This document shows, piece after piece, positions 50,601 to 62,928 of a stretch of 64,000 bases of DNA (positions within the stretch are counted from its first letter, which is position 1; the number at the start of each line of letters is the position of its first letter). The DNA is from Lingula anatina (Eukaryota; Brachiopoda; Lingulata; Lingulida; Lingulidae). The translations under genes and the position numbers were made by a program. The DNA lies in the NCBI RefSeq assembly GCF_001039355.2, contig NW_019775411.1, positions 58,325 to 122,324 of the forward strand, given 5' to 3'. The notes under the pieces were generated by a model. It was not told the origin of the DNA and did not search any database. It worked only from the letters and a program-made list of their open reading frames with translations.

Positions 50601-53600
50601 TTGCTACAGATAGGGCGAACAGGTGATTAATTCTCTATGGATGAGGAAGTTGAACTGAAAAGGACACATTGATTATTAAAGATTAATCAACATTCTTTCT
50701 TTGTTGATTTGTCCTGTGACTCTCATATCTGTTTAAGTGCAATAGTGGTGTAATAATATCTGTGATTAATTTTTTTTGCATAGTTTATTGATTGCAAAAT
50801 GGTGTGCTGGAATTGAGGATTGCTTTTGTCCAAGCATGGGGATTTTTATATTATAAATCTTATTAACTTAGAGGAATGATGAGGATAATGAGAGATTAAC
50901 AAGTAGAGGATATGACAAAGGATAAAGAGAATACGAATGATCAATATTACAACAGTCTACATTATTTTGTAATTATACTGGGGGGGGGGGGTAAATTTGA
51001 CACAAAGATATGTGATGGAATATTGGCTACATTAGAATAACCTTTAATTTGCAATGGATTGAGTTTCCTTTTATTGAAACAGAAAGAAAGATAACATCAG
51101 TTCTTCTTGGCTAGATTTTTTTTGTTGCCTTGAAATACAAATTGAATTCAATCAGACCAGAATTTATGCAATTCATATTGATAGATTATCAAAATGTAGA
51201 ACCAAGTCAGGGTTAAATTCAGCAACATTTGTTTAACATTTGAGATCAAATTTATATGCATACACACATAGCTTTTGGATCAAAATTTGGGAAGCTACCT
51301 TTAAAGGACATGATTTCTGGCTTGGTACAACAAAGTAAAATATAGTGGATTTTCTAGATTGATGAAATTTGTCCATTTGGTTTAAATGAAAATTATATAA
51401 GGATGACTAGATATAATTTTGGATCTGATCATTGATTTTTTCCCCCCATGAAAACACAGTAAGTTATATATTTCAAGCATCAATTTCAGGAAACCATGAA
51501 TGAAGATAAAAGTGGTATTTTATTACCTTTTCATCGCACTAAGTAGCACAAGAAGTGAGGACAGCAGGGTGAATAATTATGGCGTAGGATTGTTTTTATT
51601 AAAATGACTTGAATTTTCAGAAACTATCTTTTTGTAATGCCACGACATACCATACTTGGCCTAGATATCTGACAGCCCAAGTTCTGCGTAGGTTGAGCGA
51701 TGAGCTGTTATGTTTTTTGAGCGATGAGCTATTATGTTTTTGAAACAGAGGACTGTTGTGATGTTATGGTATATCACATAACAGTCTGTGTCGTATACAG
51801 GTGATGGCGGGTACGAGTAGTGAAGTAAATAAGGAGCAGTAAATTATGATGATTTGAGATCAAACGTGGCGTGGATTTAGATGCCATTAAGGGCGCATTC
51901 CCGTAGATTTTAGATCGATCTATCCCCGTGGGGAGTCTCATTAGATTACTGTCAGATAATCCGGCTTAAATGTCCGTTCCGCCTACCACAAGCTGTAAGG
52001 GGGTAATTAACTTTCGTGCCCGCTCGGCTTACAGCTATTTAGCGTGAACCCCCAGGGAGTTAGGTCGATCTAAAGTAGATCGATCTAATCTCTGGGAATG
52101 GGGTCTTAAATGCCTTTTTAAAGATAAAATGGTCTTTCATGAGGTTGGAAGGTTGGTTGAACCAGCCTTGGGGACGTTTCATCTAGCTTGATATTTTTTT
52201 TTTTAGAATTTTTAATGTGTCCTACTCAATTAGTTGCTCAGTTTTGCTCAGATACTTTTATTTTGACTGAAAAAGAGTGTGGGTAAAATATATAGGTATT
52301 TGGCAAAACATGTGGGCTAGCTTTGACGTAATGTGTATGGTATATAATAAATGTGATCCAGTTTGACAGGTGAGCAGATCCTGATAAAATCTGTAATGTA
52401 GATCAAGTGAATATGAGATTTATATGCTTATATATAATGCTATAAAAGATTAAGGACTATCATATCTGTCACTTGACACTGGTACAAGTGACCCATCATT
52501 CTGTGTTGTATGCTTTAACTTCACTAATTATGAAGGTAAATCAGCCTGTTAAAGTCAGTTTAATTTGTGATTGCAGCCTGTTTACCCACAGCCTGTATTT
52601 AAATCACTCTGATTTCTTCTAAGAGTTTTGATAGGTAAGTATTTCCTGGTTCATAATCCAAGAAGTGACAAAAAGTCCACATTCGTGAGTATTTTTGTCT
52701 TTGATGATTTGATAAAACAGAAGAGGTATGTAGCAAGGATAGTGGCCTGTAGAGAGAAGAGAATACCGGAAAGACGAGAATTCAGATATTTGTGGCTGTA
52801 TGTTGATGTTAGTTGATGGATACTGGTGTCTGTTCATTGATGTTAGTGGATGGATACTGGTGTCTGTTCATTGATGTTAGTGGATGGATACTGGTGTCTG
52901 TTCATTGATGTTAGTGGATGGATACTGGTGTCTGTATGTTGATGGATACTGGTGTCTGTATGTTGATGGATACTGGTGTCTCTGATGATTGTATAGGGAT
53001 ACATACTCCTAGATTCACTCCATTATCCTTGTGCTAGGAAATTTTAAAAGATTGAAAAAGTTGTGCTGGGGGTGGGGTGGGGGGTGGGGGGTCATTTTGT
53101 GAGTTTCTTATTTGGGCTTTGGAACAGACGTTTTCTCATCTTTAGCTTTGGGATTGGCTGACACGTTTTCCAGAAAAAGTTGGGCCAAGTACTTACATAA
53201 CCCACTGTCTGCTTCTAACTGGCATGTTATTCATTTGTGTATATGCGTGTTATGTGTTAATATCATGACTTGTTTTTCTCAGTACTTGCATAAAATGCGT
53301 TCATAAATCAATGAAGTTTCATTGCAGTATGTTTCTTTACCTCCCTGGTAAGTTTTTCAACCATCAGCTGTCACTCTGAAGATGCTTCGGTAACATAACC
53401 TATTCAGGAGATAATATTTAAACTATGCTTATAAACTATTAGATATGCATAAATATGAAGTATCTTAAAATGTGAAAATACTCAATTCTAGAAATATATG
53501 TCTTGAATCACACAGTAAACGGATTATCGTTGTTGTTTGCCATTTAGAACCAGAAGGTTATGATAATAGCATGTAGCCCAATGTAGAGCAGGCAGTATAG

Positions 53601-56600
53601 TGAAGACTTGCATCTGCACCAAGGTGTGCAGTTCTTGGAAGCAGCAGATAATAGTTCAACATAGAGCTCTCTCTCTATAGCTTTAATAGTTAGTTTTTAA
53701 TTCATTATTGATGTTTTTTTTGTGTCTGAAAGTACACTAGTATGAGCATGGGTCCTTTAGGAATTTTACTTTGTAAAATCTAACATATGCTGGCTCATGT
53801 TGGTGTAATGCTGGTTTTCTTTGACATTTGCGGTACAGACGTTATGCATACTTCCACAGGTAGAAACGGCACAGAGAGGCTTGGGAATAATTTCCCTCCT
53901 GTTGTTAATGGTATCTGACATTTCATATTGGGCAAGGTGAAACCTATCTCAACCCAGACCAGCCTCCCCCCCCTCCAAATCCTTCCTCAGTCCATGCATT
54001 GCCTTCCCCTCCCTTGTGAATCTAGTGGAAATAAGTGAAACCAAGCCCTAATTTGTTTCATATGAAGCAGCAGTATTGACTTGACTTGGTGAATTGAAGA
54101 GAGAAAGCTGCAAGGTGATCTGTAAAATGAGTAGTGGTATATTAAGCAGTCTTGTTGGCTGTCTTAGGCAGGTAATTCCTAGGATTACTATAGGCTTGTG
54201 TCTTGAGGAACTCTTTTAAGTCTGCACGCCTGCCTATATGCTCTGTATTGGCTCTTCTGTGAAGAAAGCATAGACTAGTTATTAAACGGTTGGCCTTAGG
54301 ATAACGTAATTGAAAAAATCTTAATCTTTATCTATATTGTGTATACATAATACACATTGAAAAGAAAAATGTGTGTATGTTGACTGTGTTGTTGATAAAT
54401 ATGTCAACATCTAACTCTTGCTTTTATTTGATATTTGTTAAAGATTAGCAGTGCACTGAAGTTCTGATAATGGAAAATAAAAGGTATTGAAATCCCACAA
54501 ATCGTCTCCTTTACATATTTGAGTAGTATGTAGTTACCCTTAATATGCATCTAATATGCATGTGCAAGGTAAAATATGAAAACAACATGTCATGATGTAT
54601 GGGTTATCCTACTTATATAATTAAATATTTAATTTTTTTGCAGACAATTGGCTTGTCACTAATTTGTTGATGAATTGAAGATATAAGATAATGAATCATG
54701 TAGTAGTAGTAATGAAGGTTTGTTTTTAAAACTAGGTGAAAAAAAGTAATACACTTGCACATATGTTTAACTACTAACTCATACCTCATTTAGGATATGA
54801 GATTAAAGATATTCGCATTTTTTATCCAATTCAAATTTCAGTGTCATGCCTTTGTTTCTAATTAAGTAGGGTTAAGGTTGTAAGAGCCCAAAAGCAGGGA
54901 CCTGGTAAAGGAGGGGATGACATTATTAAGAGGGAGGGGTTATGGGAATGTTTTATTTGAAGAACTAAATTCACAAAAAATGATCATGTCAGCCATCATT
55001 TCTTATAATGGGCATCTTTATGAAGCAGGGATTAAATGAACGCTAGATTCACCAGAGTATTATAAGAATTACCTGCTATAGAGACCATGATATTTGCAAG
55101 CGCAAGGTATGGAATTATGTGAGATAAGCGTAAGCTATATTTAGCCTCTGCAACATAAACACAGTTGTTAGCAGAGATATTTTTTGATAATGTCTTTTTT
55201 CAAAACTACAGATATTAAGTTTGGCCCAAAGACTGGGTAATAGGTGTGGGTTAAACTGATTTCTGTGTGACTACACCCCCCCCTTCTTTGATGTTAAATT
55301 GGCAGAATCAGTAGGTGGATGGATTTTAGTTTCTAAATCTCTGTGTGGCTAAAAAAAATCTTTTGTGTTTACTTGTTTTTTAGGTCACCAAGGTCTAAAA
55401 TTCTACGGGTCTCAATCAAACACTGACCCAAAAAATCAAATTTCCTAGTTTAGACTTTTTAACATAGAAATATGATGTTCAAAATTTTTTGAGATATTTA
55501 TTTTTAAAAATCAATAATAATTTGAAAAATAAAAATAAAATAAAAAAGTAGAACAAACTTAAGTCAAGTGTAGTCAAAAAGTATTTATAGCTGACATCAG
55601 GCAATAAAAAAATGTCCCTTGCTGACATATTAGTCATGTCGGCATATCCAAAATATATCTCAACATTGCACAACAGTCTTGGTATATGTAGCGGAACACC
55701 TGTGGCATGACAGTGTACAATAACCTGAATCTAGCACAATAATCACAAAGATCGAGAGCATCACTTTGAATTTTGGTTCATGGTTCAAACTCAATGAAGA
55801 AAACAGATTTTGTACCCAACGGAGCCAATCTACAAACATAAAAATTTGGTAGGGCCTGTTGAGTGTGAGGAATGTAGAAATCATACACTGTCCAATTGGT
55901 TTGTTCCAGTTGATGCTTTTATTGTGATGATATTTCTATTTAAGCTGTCAGATATATGATACATGACAGTGCTGAGGTTCCACTCTGATGCTTCACAGAC
56001 CCAGTGCAGTCTGGGACATCCCTGACCCTGTGTAATCTGGGACATCCCTGACCCCAGTATAATATGGGACATCCTTGACCCTAGTGTAATCTAAGCATCC
56101 CTGACCCCAGTGTCATCTGGGACATCCCTGACTCCCAGTGTAATTGGGAAAATCCATTATTTCTCATACAATCTTGGATATCCCCGATACCCAGTGTAAT
56201 CTGGGACAATCCTTATCCCTCCTACAATGTAGGACATCCCTGACCCCTGGTGTAATCTGTGACATGCCTGTTCTGCTAGAGTGACCTGGGACCTCCCTGA
56301 TCCCCAGTGTAATCTGGGACATCAGTGATCCCCCAGTGTAATCTGGGACATCCATGATCCCCAAGTGTAATCCGGGACCTCCATGATCCCCCAGTGTAAT
56401 CCGGGACATCCATGATCCCCCAGTGTAATCTGGGACATCAGTGATCCCCCCAGTGTAATCTGGGATATCTGTTCTCCCCAGTGTAGTCTGGGACATCTGT
56501 GATCCCCCTAGTGTAATGTGGGACATCTGTGATCCCCCCAGTGTAATCTGGGACATCCATGATCCCCCAGTGTAATCTGGGACATCAGTGATCCCCCCAG

Positions 56601-58552
56601 TGTAATCTGGGACATCAGTGATCCCCCAGTGTAATCTGATTTGTAAGACATACTGAGACCATATTACAACACATCAGTCCATTGCCAGAGCTATACAGGA
56701 TTAACATTAGAATATATTCTTAATGATATTTACTTACTCAGTTAGATCAACCATAGCTTTTTACAATATCTATGCATTGTATAGCTATGGATCATTCAAA
56801 ACTTGTGCATTGACCAAGTTGAGCTGTATCAGAAAGGTTGATTTTTGTGTGGATTATCAGGGTGAAAAAATGTTTGATTATTCAAAGTGCATAGATCTGT
56901 TATTTATGATGGTGTGAACAGTAGAAAAGCATTTGAAAATGCAGGATTAATGGACAACAATGCATAAAACGTGCAGATGTGTAAAGTGGATTGTTTACAC
57001 TCTCTTTACTAAGGTTACTTAGATGGAAGTCCACACTCTTCTGCTTCTGAGAATAGTGAAAGAATAATGAAAAAATATCCATATATATTTATATATATTG
57101 GGTTTAATATGTTAGTTTTTCCATATTAAGTCTGTTATGAATTTTCCATTGAAACAGAAATGATTGGATATAGACCAAGCAATAGGATTTAAGGATATTG
57201 TCACCATTCGCTCATAACTTCTTATTTGCTGCCTTACATACATTCTTTAGGGTAATAAATCTTCAGTGTTTAGTGACTAACTTAATAAACATTTACACAT
57301 GTTCTTCTTACAGGTGACGTTAAAATTGCCATTTTTGGATAAAAACTGAAAAATTGGTTTCTCAAATTTCTCTTTTACCTGAGCACCCACGATCCCCGTT
57401 TCAATGCCGATTTAATGACACCATTAAGTACTCCCAAGACCCTGCCAGCGTTTTTTTCTTAAAAGTCTTAGTTTATATTTTATCATTGATAAAGCAAAAT
57501 AATGCCTTTGTTTAATGAAAATCTCTAATTAGGGGCTCATAACTCCATAACAAAATTATTTAAACCAAAATGACGTCACTGGATTGTAGCTTATATATAT
57601 ATTCGTGGTCAACTCGGCCAATTTTCCTGATAAAATCTTCTTCAGGGATAAAGCTATGCCCAATACCGATTGCTATCTCACTTCAAAATAGAAAGGGGTT
57701 AAATTGACGATTAAAACTTTGAGTTGCCTATGCTTATACATTGCAAAAAAAAAAAAAAAAAAAAATACAAACACCAATATTTTATATTTTCGAGGGTTTT
57801 TTCATGTTTTAAATCAGCACAAAGATAGATACATTATTGAATAATTAGATGCAGGAAAAAACTCATTTTCGGTATCTAGATGATAGTAAAGGGTTACAAT
57901 GTCCTTAAAGTTATGAATGGAGATTATAACAGCAGTTTCATGTCATTTGTTCATAATTTGATAGATGGGTATAATTATCTGGTATTAAGTGAGCTTTCAG
58001 AAAGAACAATGGTGTCTCTGAAGCAGAACCAGGACCCAGTTTTGTGAGGTAAAATATGCACAAAGGTGTGTCATGTCATACTTAATGTAATATTTTATTC
58101 CTAGTAGCATAGAGAGTGCACACAGAGAAGTTGGTGGCACTCAAAAGTAATTGATTACATGACATATTTTTACATTTTTAATAGGACATCAGGTTATGTA
58201 GTCTATATGAAATATGCAGGTTTTCTTTTGAGGAAGGGCGAGGGGGGGTTACTCCAAAAGATCAAGCTTATTAGTATAAATATGCGGTTGTATTAGAAAT
58301 ACTTCAGTCTTTATTTTAAAATTTGATTAACAATATGTTGAAAGGGTTTTATGGCATATATATTTTATACAAATGTGAGACCATATTACAAAGATGTAAC
58401 ATTAGCAAAGATTGTAATCTGGAATATTGCATGTTGTTATCATGTTGTAAATTCTCATTTTGATATAAAAAGCCTAATTATTGTTATTGCATAGTATGAT
58501 ACAGATATACATAGAACAAAAAAGTATTTTCTGCCTCTTTATGCATCCATAC

Positions 58553-58594
<42 letters not shown>

Positions 58595-61500
58595 TACCAG
58601 ACGTGTCCTGACTGGCATACATATATTGATTAACCAGCACAAAATTTTAAAGAGACAAATCAGAAGGTTCGTGGACATAAACCTGATGGTTTTTTGATGA
58701 ATCGCTGTAAAATCAAGGATAAGGTTTGATGTAAGCAAAGTGGGTGGATTTAATCAAGGCGATGCTGACAATAGTCTATATGGCTAATGTATAGTTTGTT
58801 GACAGATCTGAGGTGTTATAATTGCTTGTTCTTGGAATGAGTCATTGTCTGAAACTAATATGCTTGTAACATGTTCATTAGGCTCTTAAGGTAATAACAG
58901 TAAGTTTTCAAAACTGAAATTGTTTTTAATAGCTGATATAAATACAGAAAGTGTGAATTTAATTCAGTATAATAGACAAGAAATTTTTATCAAGGCGGCA
59001 TACTTTTATCCATAACAGTCTTCCATCTTGAGCAAAAATGTCCATTATCTTGGTAATTGGATCATATAAAAGTAAGGTTATTTAGCACAAGCTGGATTTT
59101 TCTCTCTGTTCATTTTGGCTAACCAAATCGTAGGCCTTTGATATACTGATACGAGTAGTTATTAGTACTTATTAATTGCTAGCTGGTATTGCTGGTGAAT
59201 AGGGAGGGTTCTTTCTCATTTTGATATATATATATAAATATATACATGTATTAAAAGTGACTCCCAAGGTTGACATAATTCGTAGTATTATAAAAACACA
59301 CAGATCAGTTTTATTTTCTTGTCTATCCATAAGATATTGGTATTTATAAATGTTAAGAATATTGTTCAGTATACTAGTAGTTTCTTCTGGAAAAACAAAA
59401 TACTGATGCTTGCAAGAGGCATATGTACCGGCTGAGGCAAATAAATCATTGTGAAAAAGGAAAAAAGGAATATATATAAAGGGTTTGCATCAATTTATCA
59501 TTGTTGTTGCTAATTTTTTTATTTGGTTGAAATATATGCTAAAAGATATAAATTGAGAAGAAGTAGTGATAAGCAGAGGAAATGAGGCGATTTATTTTCA
59601 TTTCTCTTTTAGTTTTTTTGTTTACTGCTACTTAGTAGATCATTTGACTGTTTTACAAATGTGATTGATTTGGGCAAAAAATCTTACAAGAGAAAAAAAA
59701 AAGAAAATTAAGAACATGCCAGTCCAAACCCAGTGGGTATGTCAATTTGTAGTGCCTTTTGCATATCCTCACGTATTGTCCTGAAATAACCTTTCCTGAC
59801 CAGTTCAATATGCTAGGTTTATATATAATTCATAGAAATAAGAAGTTTGAGTGATTAATTAACCATTGGATGAGCTGGTGATGATAATATGGTTGTAATT
59901 ATACTGTTAATTTCATATCTGCATGCATGTGTATGTTACCACTTAATGATTATTACTGCGGATTCTGGAATTATTGAGTGTAGGTCATGTTGAGCTATTG
60001 ATATATGTATATATATTCGATGGTGTCAGTAAACAATGAGACATTACCTGCATGCTATGTGTATATATGTATATCAGTGACTATTACCAAAAGTTAGGTT
60101 GTAAAAGTTACCAAATTATATTTCTTCGTGATTTCTGATGGTTCGCAATGACACACACAGTATGAAATATTACACATTTCCACATTTGCGACAACCTACA
60201 GTAGAATTATTCTGTTGGAAATGTTTCCAGCATGCTACAAGGATGTGACAGAATTGTGCCCTGGCATAAAATCTATTTTACAGGAAAACAGTGGCACCTG
60301 TTAGAAACATTTTATACACAGTGGTGGCTTGTTCTGAGTCGTAATTCCTCACATGATTCAAACTCTAAATTTTTTTCATGTTCTTTTGTATGTAGCACAT
60401 TGGGTAATAAAGTTAATAAATATTGTCTGAATCTAGAGAGTAATTATTGTAATTGTGAAAGATGCAGGCATGTGTTGACATGTTTTTAATTTTATTTCTA
60501 TTTACTTTATCAGACCATGTTTATTTATAAATTCCAATATATATTTCCTATATGACAAAAAAGGTTTTAGTAATATGTAGTTCAAAACATTTTGAGGAGT
60601 TGCTTTGTCGAAAAAAGGAGTGACATAAACAAGTTGATGATACACTACTCTTTATTGAAGTACTCTATGTAAAAACTTTCTCATGGAAAGGTGTCATGTA
60701 ACCTCATACCTTAGGCTTAGGATTTGAACAGGAAGGTTTTAAGATTCACCTATTTATCTTATCATAATAATGATTATAATGATTTTTGCTTAACTTAGCT
60801 ATACGCAAATAGTCTCCAGGCCTACCCAACTACCAGACTCGCCACCGAATGATCCTGAATTCACCGGTAAATCAGACCACACTACCCGTTTTCAAGGTGT
60901 GTGTCAGATTGCATTACACAGTATCAGACGCGACACCGCTCTTGCCTAGTACGCGATGTGATAGTGACGATTCTCAGCGGGGTTGAAAAGCATTGCATCA
61001 CTACTCAAAATTTCTTCAGGGTATGATACTGTGTAATGCAATCTGACACACACCTTGAAAACGGGTAGTGTGGTCTGATCTACCGGTGAATTCAGGATCA
61101 TTCGGTGCCGAGTCTGGTAGTTGGGTAGGCCTGGTCTCTCTCTCTCTCACCCATACATGTACGCACGTACACAATCAATCAATCAAAATATAAAATGGTT
61201 TTGAATTTTTTCCAGAAAAATTAAACTAAAGATGTTTTGTTCACTTTTTAAAAGTTTATGGCATATGTGGATATATAAGACTATTGTGAGTTGTATTAAA
61301 TACTTGTGTTCTATTTCCAGGCCTGAGATATGATCCTGGTGAGAGCCCTGAGCCCACAGCAGCCAGAGTCAGCACAGGGTCACCAGGTGCACAGAAACCC
61401 CACAGCTCGCCCGCTGGCAAGAACCTCCTCGGAGCGGACGCAGGGGGCGTTGGAGGACATCTCAGTAGTTCCACCCCAGGGAATGGTGGCCCCCCAGGTT

Positions 61501-61869
61501 TGGGTCAACAGCAGCAAGGAGGAGGAGCCCAAGGACAGCAACAGCAGCAGCAGAGGACACTAAGTTCCGCTTGGGCCACAGCTCTTGGGGCCGCAGCAAC
61601 GGCAGCATCGATGAATCGTGCTAAGAGGAGTAACCAGCGGGGGCGTGGGGGCCAGACGAATCAGAACCCACGCCCACCGCGAGCTCTGTTTTGTTTGACT
61701 CTTAAGAATCCTATAAGAAGGACATGCATAAGTATTATAGAATGGAAATATCCTTTTTGATACCAGCAGCATCATTGAAACAGCTGTATTGCATGGTTTT
61801 TGAAGACTACTACTTATACTTGATTATACATGTCAATGAGAAAATTAGCTGCTCAACTTGGTATATGAT

Positions 61870-61906
<37 letters not shown>

Positions 61907-62887
61907 TGCGCGCCTGTGTATGTGTGTATGTGGAAGAGAAATAAGTTGCACATGTTTAGTATAAAATATTTATAAATTATGCATAGTTGATCATCCAAAC
62001 AGACAAACAACTCTTGTTGTGAAGATTGGGGGTGGGGCACAATTTTGGCTTTAATATGAATTATTTCATCAAATAGAAAATCAAAGCAGTCCACGCTTGA
62101 ATGAAATATTAAAGATTAAATATAATGACATATTTTAGTGTGAAGCTCTTTTTTGCTATTGTCAGGTGATTGGGGGGGGGGGGGGGCGGGGGGCGACGTT
62201 CATTATGCCCCAAACGCAGATGTTTAAACTCATTCCCAAATGACAAAAATAATATTGATGTGGCTTACATAATTTGACGCCATGATATCTTTCAATTATT
62301 TGGGAAAAAAATGCCACTGTCAAGCCAATGTGCTTCTCCCAACAGAGCACAGAAAGCTGATAAAAACCCTCACGCTTGCCAATTGGCAATATATTTCCTT
62401 GCCTCAGGAATTGATTTTTTTCCCACAGTCCCTACAGTACATGTAAAAGCAGATAGTGCCTGTTACTTTAGCTTCGTTCAACCATTTTTTTAAAAACCAT
62501 CAGGCCAAATCTGAGAGTTCAAATGTAGCATGTGTCAAAGAACCATGCTATCCTCAATCCAAAACCGCTTTGATTTTGAGGAACAATTGTTTTGTTGATA
62601 GTGTGGGAAGAAGGGGAGGAGGAGGCGGGAGTGATCTTAATGTATTAAAAATTACGAGGTGTGCTTTGATGAATAATGAGATGTCATATAGCACTCTAAT
62701 AGATGAGTTGAACAGAAACAGTAATATTAATATACAACACAATTATGGAACACAACATAAATTATTCTAGCAGCAATTATGAATCTGAAATATATCAGCC
62801 TTTTTTCCATTAAAGATTGCCCAAACCAGTTATTACCTTATAAAAATGATAAATTTCAGATTTTATGAATTGAATTTTAATGAAATG

Positions 62888-62928
<41 letters not shown>

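Larger units (their letters stand above)
45986..61320 (+). other. Cav1 intron 1 (15.3 kb)
   Basis: GT/AG intron between coding exons 1 and 2. It holds a (CA)n tract, four inverted-repeat elements, two minisatellites and an (AAT)n tract. No nested gene is recognised; open frames such as 49467-49823 are AT-rich chance frames. Elsewhere in it I see nothing I can name. Confidence 0.7.

Noticed and set aside
56164-56556. 131-codon repeat protein on the minus strand
   Set aside because: Open only because the minisatellite unit is near 30 bp; there is no start context or flanking exon support.
61330-61563. Plus-strand frame [15 protein letters not shown], and the antisense frame 61256-61474
   Set aside because: Other-frame shadows of Cav1 exon 2. 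The correct frame is fixed by the [16 protein letters not shown] homology.
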